From contig NC_019877.2 in NCBI RefSeq assembly GCF_002234675.1, forward strand, positions 3,193,041 through 3,257,040: a stretch of 64,000 nt of DNA, in the 5' to 3' direction. The DNA comes from Oryzias latipes (lineage: Eukaryota; Chordata; Actinopteri; Beloniformes; Adrianichthyidae). The position numbers and the translations under genes are program-made. Shown one piece after another: positions 1-11,605 of the stretch. Below the pieces are notes generated by a model. That model saw nothing but the letters and a program-made list of their open reading frames with translations. It ran no database searches and was not told the DNA's origin. Position 1 is the first letter of the stretch. Each line of letters opens with the position of its first letter.

Positions 1-2689
1 TTATTTTAGCAAGCAGACTTCCCTTTTGCTGACCTCTTTACACCGAAATCCAAACATTTACCTTCAGGTCTTGGACTGCACGCTGCAGCTTCGGAGCAAT
101 TTTACTGCGCGTGCATTTCCAAAACCCTATGACCACTCCATGATCTATACTTATGATGTCATTCATGCAATAAAAACAGGCCTATAATCACCGTCTGCTA
201 TGAAATTCCACGGCAGACTGTGAGAGATCAGAAGCCTGAGAGGACAGTAAATTAAAGAAATGCCATGCTGGGAGAGCAGAGCAGAAGCCAAGGATGAAAT
301 AAAAATGATTACTTTCAGTGCAGGAGCTTCTCCGGCCCGCATCAAGATGCCTCGCTGGCCTACTGTTCAATATTTTCATGCACAGAAATCAATGTGCCGG
401 AGCTGTAGGGGCCTTCAAGGAAACTCCCCCCGAGAGTTTGACCTCAGAACGAAGAAACTTACACAAGTGCTCAGCCGCTATCATGCAAGGACAGACATTA
501 GAATTAACCACAAGTGTGCTGCAGATGCGAAAAGAAAACCACTTCATTTGGTTGTGTGCTTCTTGTGCAGATCAGCTGATTTGAAGCCTTTGATTTCCTG
601 TTATCTGCTCCTGGACAGAAAACACACTCAGGCACGCTCAGAGCTTACCAACAGTCAGAGGAACCATCAGACGGTCTTTCCACAGATGGAGCCTCAAACG
701 GACGAGCTGCAGAGCAGACGTCTGTAAACTTTTTCAGGTCTTATCTTCTGTCTCAGGATCTGGCTCTCTAAGAAAAGGCCTGCCAGCAGCTCCAAGCAAC
801 TGTGGGTTTATTTACCCACCTTTAGAGGAGCTCAGAAGCAGATTTCTATTATGGCCGTAGGATAACACAGTGACATTAGCAGCTGCAGTTTAAATGCTCT
901 TCACCTGTGTTCTTCTTTATCAAGGAGAATTTTCATTATATTTGTCAGAAAAAAGCCACAAGAACATGTTAAAAACGCCATTTTCCTCTGAGTGGGTGTT
1001 TAAAGATCTAAACTTGTAGGAAGTGCTTCTGAGTTTTTTTAGTTTTTTATATTTTTGGGGGGGAATTTGCTGGGATTGTCCATCAGTGCTGGTTTTTCTC
1101 AGAACCATATATGTGAACTTTTCATTAAACCTTAGAATTTAAAAATGAAATGTCAACTTTTCCACAAAACCCCAAAAGGGATTGAAAGTAGATGGATAGA
1201 AAATGTCAACCTTCATTGTTGAACTGGTTTAAAAACGTTCAAAATGAGCAGAGTCCACGAAGCTGGAATAGTTTCACATGAATTTACAGAACAGTTTTAT
1301 CCCCCAGTCATTTTGTGTGCTTACAAATCTTCCCGGATCCTTTTGTGTTTCAGTGGATGAAGAAAATGACAAATAACTCCTCCCAAATGAGGGGCGGAGT
1401 TTGGTCTAAGAACTTGAGTCTTTACACCAAATTAGTCCCTGCTGTACTTTAGGAGGTGGATATAATCTTTTTTTTTTTTTTTACCTGGTCTGCGGGTAAA
1501 AAAAGAGCAAACCTGTAAATTGTAAGATTGTAGGACGACTCGGAAAACCCGTAGAGCCAAAGACAGATCTTTTTCTAAAGGCATACTGCAGGCAACAGGT
1601 CATGGTGAACATTGTAACAACACATGAGGGTGAAGCAGGTGAGGTACAGGTGTGTCGTACAGATTTCCTCTTTTTTCAGTCTCCTAAAATCCTGTGCACA
1701 GGTGCTGTTCACGTGATAAGTGTGTCTAATGAATAAATTAGACATAGTGTATTTGGTGTGTATCACCTGCACACCCCATTTGCACATGCTCAGTTTGGGT
1801 CCTTAAACCTTACTAGCAACTAAGGTAGCGTAAGTGGGACTGTATGACAGCATCACCTGTTTGTGTAACTTCCATTCTCCATACAAATACTATACATTAC
1901 ATTTACCACACACACACACGGCAGTGGTACGCTCCATACTTCCATGACTTCTCTTGAGGTGGCCGTACGAGCCTCAAGGGAACTGCAAGATACCCAGACC
2001 GTCGTGCATCTAAAAGGCTGGACTGACGCTTGCAAACATTGGGTTTATGTCACTGAGCGTCGCGCTCATGCAGACACCGATACTGTCACACCTTGTAAAA
2101 ACAGCAGTAAGTCCACCAAGCTCTTTGTTACCTTCAGAGTCAAATCCCATCTGGATGGAAAAGGTGCCAATATCTATCTCTGAGCTGACTTATTGAGCTC
2201 TGTGATGTATGGGGACGTGTGCGGTTCAGGTCTGCAGGGACCTGAGTGATGCTGCTGACCGGAGACATGAGCAGGCCCGGTGAGCTGGGCACTGCAGTCC
2301 ACATGGTATGTGTCAGGACATCAAGATGGATGGAGGAGATTTGCTCGGTGTCCAGAGGATGGAGCATAATTCAGCCCAGATGCTGGGTGGCTCTTGTTCC
2401 ACTGCCTGAGTGGTTAGCCGCCTTTGAGTTAATGCTGTTTGCAGCCAGTGTGGGATTTAGCTTCCAAGCGCAAAAAAATTCAAGCAGGAGTGGGCCACCT
2501 AACATTCAGCTGCAGGGTTTTATATTTTCAGACATATTTATGGCTTCTGTTACCAGACCTGCCTTCTTTTCCTTTTTTTTTTTTTTTCATACCCGAGGTT
2601 CCTATTGCCAGAACGTTGTAAATAAATTAGGTAATTTCCTAAAGTCAACTCTGCTTTTTGTGAAATACTTTCTGTAAAACTCCAGGTTT
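1..2689. other. gene-free stretch, left edge
   Basis: No exon of a recognisable protein family is visible on either strand. Short open frames exist, for example 260-727 on the plus strand, but they lack domain-like composition and splice context. There are short T runs (for example 1469-1482) and a slightly more GC-rich patch at about 1940-2430 that I cannot assign. It may be intergenic or intronic to a gene further left. Confidence 0.5.
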
Positions 2690-2830
2690 GCAAAAGGGAG
2701 ACGTTTCCGCACTCAAAAGCATAAAACATAAAATGGTTCCTATGGAGATAAAACCAACAGAAAAGCAGCAATTTTAAAAATAAATTTTTGTTTCTGCACT
2801 TTTGGAAAGTTTGGGTTCAAAAGAAACGAT
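2690..2830 (-). repeat. partial copy of dispersed repeat family 1
   Basis: The stretch around 2730-2775 (a 'cctatggagataaaaccaac' core followed by an A-rich tail) is nearly the same as 6600-6650 and is the reverse complement of the 'ccatagcaacca' cores near 3180, 27890 and 50640. This copy is short and lacks most of the family's body. Confidence 0.5.
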
Positions 2831-3139
2831 CAAACCCTAAACATGTGCAAATAAGACATTTTTAATAAAATACAAAAATTTCTGTGCAGGAGAAGTCTCT
2901 GCATATTTGAAACATGCAATGAAATGGCCATTTTTAAAGAGAATTGCACCGGAGAATCCAAAAGATTTAAAATAGATAACTTAATTTTTAAAAAACATCT
3001 ATAAAAAGGTGTAAAGGATTCTGCTTTTAGGGCTTTATTATAAATCAAATGATAAATTATAGCTGTGAGGGGGGGATTGTATGGCCCTTTCCAGCTGCTA
3101 CACGCCTCTCATTCCTCAAATTTACTTCAATTAAAAAAA

Positions 3140-3530
3140 AACAAAATGTCAAAATGGCGGCTTTTCAGCTGGTTTTAACTCCATAGCAACCATTTAATTT
3201 TTTGGTCGTTTGACAGTGACGAACAGGTCTGTGCAAATTTTAACAGAATCGGCAAAAGTACATTTTGGGATTTCCTAAGCAACGGAAGATGTCTTTTGTT
3301 AACCACACCCACATAACCTAATATGTTTCTATCATGTCTCATATTGTTACGTTCAGCTTGAGCCAACGGTTCATGTGTTACATTTTCACAATCTTCTGGT
3401 AAAAAATATGTGAGCAATAGATTTTGCCACTTTTGCGAGCTCGCCACTATTACGTAGTTCAAATTAAGCTGATGCTAAAGATGACTTTATTTTTATTTTT
3501 TATTTCAAGATGGTGGACTTATTCCAGGAT
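3140..3530 (+). repeat. dispersed repeat family 1, copy at 3.1 kb
   Basis: The copy runs from a 'tggcggcttttc' start through 'ccatagcaacca', a 'gtgacgaacaggt' block, 'gatttcctaagcaacgg', a 'cacacccaca' block and 'gagctcgcca', and ends near 'caagatggtgg'. The same blocks occur in the same order at 27850-28270 and 50590-50880, and in reverse at 6279-6670, 37785-38030 and 40735-41090. No open frame runs through it, so it is probably a non-autonomous mobile element; the class is unknown. Confidence 0.6.
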
Positions 3531-5344
3531 TCAATTTGTGCAGAATTTTGCTGAAACAAACGTTTTTTTACCCGTATTTTGTAAAAATGTGAAGAATCGC
3601 CAAATTTCCCAATTTCTCAAATCAAAATAGCTGCCAAACTGCAGATCCTGTGGCCATCCCATAATAATTTAAATCTTCCTTTGGATACTTCCGGCTCGTG
3701 TTTTGGTTTTGTTTGTGGATTTTTTTAACTGTTTTCTCTCTTTTCTCTGAGCCCCATAAGAGATTTTGGTCCCATTCATTTCGTTGATGGTGTCTCCCGC
3801 TGTGATGTCATCATTTCTTTGAGGGGGGGGGGTTGCTCACCGTGAAAAAAATTCATTTTCACCGAGTATGTTAATGTTTTGGGCAGATTTGAGTATGTGG
3901 CTAAGTAAATGAAGGAAGAATTGTGAAAACAATCAGGTCCTCGCTATGAATATTAGGAAAAATTGAGTTTTCTTTTGTGTAGTTAGTCGCACGTTTACCT
4001 TTTTTGGAGGTTATTAACATTTTTTAACGTTGTGATCAATGCTCCTCTGCTGATTTGCATGTGCTTCAATGTGTTTTCTACTTCTTGGGTTCACAAATCT
4101 TTGAAGTTATCAGTTATGTTGTATAACTCTCCAGTCCATTTAGCTGCAAAATATCAACGCAGGAACATTTTTTGCAACACTTTGCGATGTTTTTAGTCCC
4201 AAATGTTCTTTAACTTAAACTTTGTTTAATTTAAACAAAAACAATATTTAAAAAGCCCAAAATTGACCATTTTCTGGTAAATTTCTTCCATTAAGAGAGG
4301 TTTTAGTTAAGTTTCACTCCCACACACAGAGATGTCGTTGCCATACATTTTTGTTTTTACTTTTTAGTTTTTGTTTGGCGCTTTACGTTCTCATGGCGCT
4401 CAAAGGCATGTTCCTGCCCGCCGTCGGTGTTGCTGTGTGTCTTGGCTCACCAGGCTTCCCTAATAACCATGATCTCATCCACCTGCATTCTGCCTCGGGG
4501 GGAAGCAAAGACTGATGGGACAATTTGAACTAATCATCTTTTATCTGATCTGGAGCTCACGAGCTAAAACCCAAACGATAAAAGTTAAAAGTCAGCCGTT
4601 GCTAAATGTTTTTGAGGAATTATCTGCTTTGGGGAATTTATAGAAAAACGGCCCTTCAAATGTGTTTCTCCAAACTAATATTTAGATTGTTTCAAATGTG
4701 TTTATTTTGTTGACTGAAACCATTTCTCCTTAAAAATTATTTTAATTTTCCTCATTTATCTATTTTTCTTTTTGTCTTTTGTCAACATTTACAGATGTAT
4801 TTATAAAAAAAATTTAAAAAAGCAACAGAAACAGTTTAGGGTTTGAGTCAAACCTCATGTCTGCTGTGAAAAATGCCTTTAGAGCGGCCGTGTTCAGATC
4901 TTCTGAGATCACAACATGTCTTTGGAAAGTATGGATTTATGTTCATTCCAAGGCTTTTTAAGAACCTCACACATTCAGAAACGGGTGGTAAACATTTGAT
5001 AAACCTCATCACCAAACCACTTTGACAGGTTTGTTACCTTGTTTGGGCTCGTTAAACAAACTCCAAACACATTTTCCTGGAGAAAAACCCCCACAAATGC
5101 TCCTGTTATCTAAAACATCTTTAATCTAGTATAACCTAATTAATATTCCTTTCTGTCAGAGAAATGTCAACATTGTAGGACAAAAGTCACAAATAGCACT
5201 GACGTGCAGATAGGAGGATTTCTTTTTAAGGCTTTTTTAATGTAGTTGTTTAGGCATTTATCTTTTTTGGGTAAATTTCTGACTTAAAGTCTCAGAATTT
5301 GCATCGTCTCGAAGACCTATGATGAGGATGGAGGACGTTTATAA
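3531..5344. other. gene-free AT-rich stretch
   Basis: No coding exon or RNA gene is recognised. A less AT-rich patch at about 4385-4520 stands out but has no convincing frame. The rest is ordinary AT-rich fish intergenic sequence with homopolymer runs, including a G run near 3822-3832. Confidence 0.45.
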
Positions 5345-5600
5345 ATGTTTATCAGCTCAAAAGTCCTAGTGCGGGAGAGCATGTTCAGAGATCTCAGTTA
5401 TGGGCGACAGGAAGGGCGGCGGGGTTGCTCTGCACCAGCCGTCCTGCCCACCACTCCGAGGTGGATTTCTAAAAAACTACTGTCGCTCTGCAGAAACTTT
5501 GTCCCGCCAAAAAAACAACAGATCTAAAGATGATCGGAGTGGGTATTAGTGCAAAGAACAAACTTACTTTTTTTCATCTCCAGTAAAAAAAACTGTTATT
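5345..5600 (+). repeat. partial copy of dispersed repeat family 2
   Basis: This segment shares ordered blocks with 33175-33405: a GGGTTGCTC block, an ACTC(A/C)GAGGTG block, a block ending CGCTCTGC(A/T)GAAAC, and a terminal 'ggagtggg' end. The two copies have the same orientation. The longer copy at 32880-33405 shows that the family continues leftwards into sequence also found at 15190-15540. No intact coding capacity is visible. Confidence 0.5.
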
Positions 5601-6278
5601 ATGATTAAGTTAATTAAAAATACTACCATGAATGGAAGTTTCTATCAGTCGTAGAACTTTGAAATATCATAAATGTTTAGTTTTTTCACTCCCACACTCT
5701 GACACTTAGTTACGTGGAATCCATCAGCAGAAACAGAAGCTTTCCAGGAAGCCTCGAAATGCAAACCACAAATTTCCAATGAAAGGAATCTTGGCTCAGA
5801 AGTGTCGTCACTGAGGTTTAATTAATGAATTGATAAGCAAAAACATGACAATAACCCGGTAGCCTTGTCTTTACTTGAGATACTTCAGTGAAAGTCAGCG
5901 TACACAAGCTCTCTATAAGACATTTGCTTTGAGGATTTTTGAACAATCCATGATTTCAAATCAGTTTGTACAAAGTTTTTCACAGTTTTTAAAACCTGTT
6001 TGTGAACCATTTAAGGTTAAAAAACACCCGAACAGTTGCACAAAAGCAGAGCTCAGCAACTAAACTGTGAACTTCTGCAATTGTTATAAGGCATTTTGAA
6101 AAAAGCCATCGTGGGACTGTTTTAAAAAATATTCAGAACTGCAACCAATTGCTGTACTTTAATACTTTAGTTATTGCCTGTACCATAAATGTGAACGACA
6201 TTTACCTCGAATCGTCACAAACAGTTCTCACATTTCTTTATTTTGTCCTGCAGTAGATCTGGACCTGGACTTTGGAAA

Positions 6279-6670
6279 GAGGTCGCCATCTTGAATTAAA
6301 AAAAAAAAAAAAAATCACCTTCAGTATCTTTATTGACCCGTTAAATTTTTAAGTCCTCCAAGGGATTTTGATCTGTCCCTACTAGCATCATTGAGAAACT
6401 ACTTGGGAAAAATGGGGGTTCAATACACGAAACAGTGGCTCAAGCTGAACAAAACAATATGACATACGATATGAACATATGAGAAATGTGGGTGTAGCCA
6501 ACAAAAAACATCCGTTGCTAAGGTAATCCAAAAATTTACTTTTGACGATTCTTCTTAAAAGCACACAGACTTGTTCGTCACCCCCAGGCGACCAAAACAT
6601 AAAATGGTTGCTATGGAGATAAGACCAACAGAAAAGCAGCAATTTTAAAAATAAATTTTGAATGAATTGG
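6279..6670 (-). repeat. dispersed repeat family 1, copy at 6.3 kb
   Basis: This is a reverse-oriented copy of family 1. It runs from 'gttgctatggagataag' and 'aaaagcagcaatttt' at the right to 'gaggtcgccatcttgaatt' and a long A run (about 6298-6315) at the left. The 'aacatccgttgctaaggtaatcc' region corresponds to 'ggatttcctaagcaacgg' of the 3.1-kb copy. Confidence 0.6.
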
Positions 6671-7676
6671 TCACATTTGCCTCTGACCATAGAGACGGAA
6701 GGGGAGAGTGAGGGTCGTGTAGCAGCCGCCCCACCAGTGAGGGTGGCTTCAATTCATTTTTATCATCTCTTTTATCCTTTTAAACCACATTTATACAGGC
6801 AAGACTGTGCTAATATTGTGAGCATGTTGAAGTTCTAGCAGAAATCTGCATTCAGGCATCCGATTTAAGATATCTTAAAACTCTCCTGGTGGAAATCGTG
6901 CTCAGCCATGAAGGAATAACCATAATAACAATGATAATATTTATTAATTGTCTTTAATTTATGGGAAAAGACATCAAATCTCAAATACAGAAAACAAGAT
7001 CCTCTGTCAATGGGGATTTCTTTAATTCAAGAGTTCTTGTCAGTTGTGGAAATCCTATGTTTTGCTATTTTGGTAAAATAGTAAACAAGAAAAATACTAA
7101 GTTTATCGGAAAAAAAAGTAGTTTAATTTAACCAACTTGAAAAAGCTATAGTATTAATGTCCCTAAAATCTGCTTTGTGAAAACAACAAATCAAAGTGTA
7201 GCCTAAAAGTAAAACATGAAATACCACAAAGCTCCTCTTGAGAGTCATGGAGAGTGTTTTTAATGAGAATTGTGATCCTTGGAATGCATTTTCTGGCTTT
7301 TTTCTGTATGTTCACGTGTGTGTGTCTGCGTGTGTTTACTTCCTTTGTAATAATAGCCCTCAGCCTCTCAGCAGGCAGCTTGGCTCTCATCTAAACCTCA
7401 GGGTCTTTGCCAGCTTTGGATACCAGAGGGTATGGCCTGCAGATGGGCCTCAGAGAGCCCAGCCTCGGTTTGCAGCTAAAGGAACCAGCCTCTGTAATTA
7501 ATGCCAGCCAGCGAGAACATAATCTGCCTCTCTATGTCAAGACACGCACACAGTCATCTAAAAGAAGGAGCAGGTTGTGCTGCACAGATAGGAGGAGAAT
7601 GTCTCCATCTAGAGGTAACAAGCTGGAAACGTCATGCTAACTCATTCATGGAGCCACGGATATGATACCCAAATGA
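6671..7676. other. gene-free stretch with a possible conserved non-coding patch
   Basis: No exon is recognised. From about 7340 to 7530 the composition shifts to a balanced, low-repeat sequence unlike the AT-rich flanks, which is what conserved non-coding elements often look like. The overlapping open frames here (7238-7501 and 7407-7640) resemble no protein family I know. Confidence 0.35.
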
Positions 7677-8240
7677 ATAGTTTGTGGGAAAAATAAGGAT
7701 TTTGTGGCCACAAATAAGCATTTGTGCCCTCAAATGACTATTTTGTACACAAAAAATTGATTTTTGCTCACTTATTGGCATTTTGTGCACGCAGTTTAGG
7801 ATTTTATGCACACAAATTAAGATTTGGCGCACAATAATTTGGATTTTTGCTTACAAATTCGCATTTTGTGTACACAAACTAGGATTTCGGGTGCACAAGT
7901 TAGGATTCCGCGCACTACTTAGGAATTTTTGCTCACATATTGGCATTTTGTGAACACAGTTTAGGATATTTTTGCTCACAAATTGGCATTTGTGCACTAC
8001 AATTAGCGTTTTCTGTACACAAACTAGGATTTTGTATGCACAAATTAGGATTCTCTGCACACTAGTAAGTATTTTTTTTTCACAAAGTTCCATTTTGTGC
8101 ACATAAACCTGGATTTTGTGCACACACATTAGTATTTTGTGGGCATACAATTGCATTTCGTCTGCACAAATTAGTATGGTATTTTGTAAACACAAATTGG
8201 CTTTTTGTGTGCACAGATTGATATTTTGTGGGGACAAATG
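7677..8240. repeat. minisatellite, about 21-bp degenerate monomer
   Basis: About 26 diverged copies of a monomer close to 'aggattttgtgcacacaaat' follow one another with small length changes. Two monomer classes recur, one ending 'gcacacaaattagg' and one reading 'tttttgctcacaaattggca'. An open frame on the minus strand (8249-7851) is just the repeat read through, giving recurring Cys-Val-His-Lys units; I do not regard it as a gene. Confidence 0.8.
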
Positions 8241-9504
8241 TCCTTTCAAACCTTTTCATTTTGATAGCTTCAATCTATTAATTTTTTTTATTGTAAAGAA
8301 AACTACTTTTTTATTAGTATTCTATACTAATTAAATGAAGCATGTGTACAATGTAATCTTTCTAAGCTATTTGTATTTATTTGTCGATTGCTGGTGTAAG
8401 TAATCAACATTAGGTCAACATTGGAGACGATTTAAAATAAAGTAAAATGGCTAAATTAATATTTTTAGGTAAATTGCTCTTAACATTGAAAAAAAACAAC
8501 TACTGAATTAAAAAAAATCAATTTAATACTAAAATATTAAATTCTAATTCAAATGTTTTACCAATCAGCACACAATGGGTCTCTTTTTAATCAAATTTAT
8601 TAAAAAAACAAATTCTTATTTTTTGTAGTTACAAGTAATTGTGATATAGTTTTTGACATCACAACAGTTGTGTTATTGCTCTGTGGGTGCAAAAATACAG
8701 ACACTGTTGAGGCGAATGCTAAACCCGTGGACTTTTTGTGCAAAAATGTAATATTTTTAAATAGCTGTTCTGGATGAAAACCTAAAATACTGTAGCTGTC
8801 ATCTATAGAAAACTGCAAGTACTCAAGACAAATGACAGAGAATTTGGTTTTATTTGTAGTTTTCTTTCAAACAAGCATCAAAGCATAGAAGTACAAGATA
8901 AAATCTTTGTGTCTTAGCTGATCAATGCAAAGAAAATAAGCAACAAAAACATGAAAAACCCAGAATCTGTGCAGATTCTGGGTTTTAGTGCATAGATATT
9001 ATTTGTGCAAATGTTTGTTTGTGTCCACTTCCTGTTCAGAATATTAAAGCACACTCTAAGGAGGAATGATTAGTTGTTTGAAAATCATGCTTCATGAAAG
9101 AACTTCACAGGAATGAATATGAGGAGCGGATGGAATGTAAAGTTTGGGAAGGGGCTCCCTCCTGGTCAAAGATTCTTCAGTGGTCAGGGCGTCCTTCTCA
9201 GGCCTTTCCCCCCGTCCACGTCACCCGCTGACCTGTCCCCCTCACTGGGACACGTTCTGGATGCTTCCATCTCGCTCTTTACTGTTTGTCTTTATCTGGA
9301 GAAAAGGGGGAAAGAAACAGACGATAAACACATGAAAAAAGGGTAAAGAAATGCAGATTTAATGCAACTTAAAGTTAGATCCTAAAGGTTTTAGTCCAGT
9401 TCAGTCCTCTTCTTAAACAGGACTATTAAGCAAACTTGACAGATGTCGGCAGGCGATAGCGTGATCGTAAATGTTCAACAAACGAGCATGAAAATGAAAT
9501 TATT
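8241..9504. other. MSRB1 3' flank and untranslated region
   Basis: No other gene is seen. The part next to 9505 must hold the MSRB1 3' untranslated region and, if the gene works, a SECIS element; I could not identify one with confidence by eye. The notable structure is a perfect inverted repeat at 8955-8986, listed separately. Confidence 0.45.
8955..8986. repeat. perfect 15-bp inverted repeat, 2-nt centre
   Basis: The left arm at 8955-8969 (aaaacccagaatctg) is exactly reverse-complementary to the right arm at 8972-8986, separated by TG. It lies about 520 bp beyond the MSRB1 stop codon. Its function is unknown; it could be the centre of a small palindromic mobile element. Confidence 0.85.
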
Positions 9505-11528
9505 TTACGAGTTTAGGAGTGTTTTACAGCTAAATGCTATCCCACCTTTATTGGGGACGAACTTTAGCGAGTGGCTGAATATTCAAAAGCGTGACTTTCC
9601 CTCCACCGGACCGTCATTGACGAACTCGTGACCCAGTCCGCTGCCACACTTCCCACACAGGACCTGCGAGGTTCCAGACAGCAGATTTTAGGTTTACCAC
9701 CAAACCTCCGACAGAGAAACGGACCAGACGGCTGCAGACCTTGAAGGCGGTGAGAGTCTCCATCAGTTTGGTGACGCTGTCCTCCCTGAGCGTGTCGGTG
9801 AAGGCCGGCCAAGGAGACGAGTGGGCAAACTTGGACCGACTGGAGAACAGAGGATGGTTGCAATTGGAGCACACATATATGCCTGCAGGAAATATCAGAG
9901 GATCACATTAACATGTTATTAAAACAGACAATATGGAGAGAAAACTGATTCGTTTAGCATCTTCTTCTTTCTCTTTCGGCTTTTCCCATCAGGGGTCGCC
10001 ACAGCGAATCATCGTCCTCCACCTCACTCTATCATGAACATCTTCTACCCTAACATTAGCCAACTTCATGTCCTCTGTTAAGACATCCATGTATCTCCTC
10101 TTTGGCCGTCCTCTTGCCCTCCTGCCAGGCAGCTCCATCTCCAACATCCTTCTACCAATATATCCACTATCCCTCCTCTGAACATGTCCAAACCATCTCA
10201 GTCTGGCTTCTCTGACTTTGTCGCTAACACAGGCCACATGAGCCGTCCCTCTGATGTATTCGTTCCTTATCCTGTCTAACCTGGTCACTCCTAAGGAGAA
10301 CCTCAACATCTTCATCTCCGCTACCTCCATCTCAGCCTCTTGTCTCTGTCTCACTGCTACCGTCTCTAACCCATAGAGCAGAGCTGGTCTCACCACTGTC
10401 TTGTACACCTTTCCTTTGAGTCTTGCTGACACTCGTCTGTCACACAACACTCCTGACACTTTCCTCCACCCGCTCCAACCTGCCTGCACTCGCCTCTTCA
10501 CCTCTTTTCCACACTCCCCATCACACTGAACTGTTGACCCCAAGTACTTAAACTCCTGCACCTTCTTCACCTCAGCCCCCTGTAACCTAACGCTTCTACC
10601 TTGATCCCTCTCGTTCAGACACATGTATTCTGTCTTACTACGACTGACCTTCATGCCTCTTCTTTCCAGAGCAAACCTCCACCTCTCTAGCTGTTCCTCC
10701 ACCTGCTCTCTACTCTCACTGCAAATTACAATGTCATCCGCAAACATCATTGTCCAGGGAGATTCCTGTCTTACCTCGTCTGTCAGCCTGTCCATCAGCA
10801 TAGCAAACAAAAAAGGACTCAAAGCTGATCCTTGGTGTAGTCCCACCTCCACCTTGAACTCCTCTGTCTGACCTACAGCACATTCGTTTAGCATAAAAAC
10901 TTTATATTTCATGGAGCAAATACCAAATCCGCTTTCTGCAGCTGCTCTGGACTTTGGTTCAATGTTGGAATAATGAGAGTTAAAAAATATAGTTTTTGTT
11001 ATTAATATCTTTATAGATTTTTATTTTCGTTTTTTCTCATGTAATCCTAAATGTGACTTATTATTTATGAGAACACACACATTATAGCTTAATTTGACAT
11101 TTTTTTGTAAAAAAAAAAAAATACAAAACACGCTTATAAAGTAATAAACATAAAAACACTATATAAAAAAGTATCAAACTAACTATTTTAATGTAAGAAT
11201 TTATATTTAAAATGTACATTTTCGCAAATATTTATCGAAAATGTAAAATAAATAGATAAATAAGCAAATAAATAAATAAATTCACCTTAAGTAAATTACT
11301 TTAGCATTACCTGTACATAAAATGTTTCTGTAAAAACGGGAAAATGAACAAATTTTCCACCAGACCGGAAAACGCGTAAAAAATCTAGAAAGGTTATCAT
11401 TTATTTTTAGCCTCTAATCCTGTCTAAAAATCGAGCCTAAATCATCACCCCGTGACAATCACAGCGTCCTCACCTGGTTTAAAATGATCCTTGTAAATTT
11501 CTCCACCAACAAATCTACAAAAAGACAT
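9505..11528 (-). CDS. msrb1: methionine-R-sulfoxide reductase B1 (selenoprotein)
   Basis: Reduces methionine-R-sulfoxide in proteins, with thioredoxin as the usual reductant, in cytosol and nucleus. Coding exons on the minus strand are 11528-11474, 9882-9740 and 9663-9505, which splice with GT/AG ends and matching phases into 119 codons (118 residues). The protein starts [12 protein letters not shown]. The zinc-binding pairs CSNC (residues 23-26) and CGKC (69-72) are intact, as are the HSSPWPAF and GHEFVNDGP blocks. The catalytic position 93 is a TGA at 9585-9583 inside [14 protein letters not shown], so it is read as selenocysteine; an ordinary gene prediction would stop there and lose the C-terminus. 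Intron 2 is only 76 bp. Intron 1 (1.6 kb) carries a LINE insertion in the same orientation. NEURL2 lies upstream on the same strand. The family assignment is secure. Confidence 0.93.
9583..9585 (-). other. msrb1: selenocysteine codon (TGA) of msrb1
   Basis: The in-frame TGA follows Ser-Arg-Phe and precedes Ile-Phe-Ser, exactly where vertebrate MSRB1 carries its catalytic selenocysteine. Twenty-five further sense codons with family-like sequence follow before a TAA at 9507-9505, which argues strongly against TGA being the real stop. Confidence 0.92.
9961..10881 (-). mobile_element. 5'-truncated RTE-like LINE fragment
   Basis: A minus-strand open frame encodes the back half of a non-LTR reverse transcriptase: a [13 protein letters not shown] block, the catalytic FADD box ([12 protein letters not shown]), a KTEYMC block, and a C-terminal region ending IRCGDP. 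The segment is flanked by the 13-bp direct repeat attcgtttagcat at 9948-9960 and 10882-10894, a target-site duplication. The element therefore spans 921 bp, begins inside the reverse-transcriptase domain and ends with an AAG-rich tail. The first ten codons of the open frame that starts at 10912 are host intron sequence. It lies in MSRB1 intron 1 and its frame is intact, which suggests a fairly recent insertion. RTE/Expander-type is my best family call; the clade is not certain. Confidence 0.88.
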
Positions 11529-11605
11529 TTTTAATGCTTTACCGGATGAGCTAAGAGCAAAAAATAAACCTTAATCAGTATCGGTGTAGGAACGTCCTGT
11601 ATACA

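Noticed and set aside
260-727. 155-codon frame at the left edge
   Set aside because: Low-confidence composition, no domain, no splice or promoter context; probably chance.
7851-8249. 132-codon Cys/His-rich frame
   Set aside because: It is the minisatellite read through; its apparent Cys-His motifs come from the TGTGCACA cores of the repeat.
9178-9230. SECIS element as a listed feature
   Set aside because: The quartet-like GTGA/TGA and outer helix fit, but the inner helix does not pair, so it is reported only as a question.
9614-9739. Open frame continuing from msrb1 exon 2 through to 9614
   Set aside because: It runs through a 76-bp intron; splicing to 9663 restores the CGKC zinc motif.
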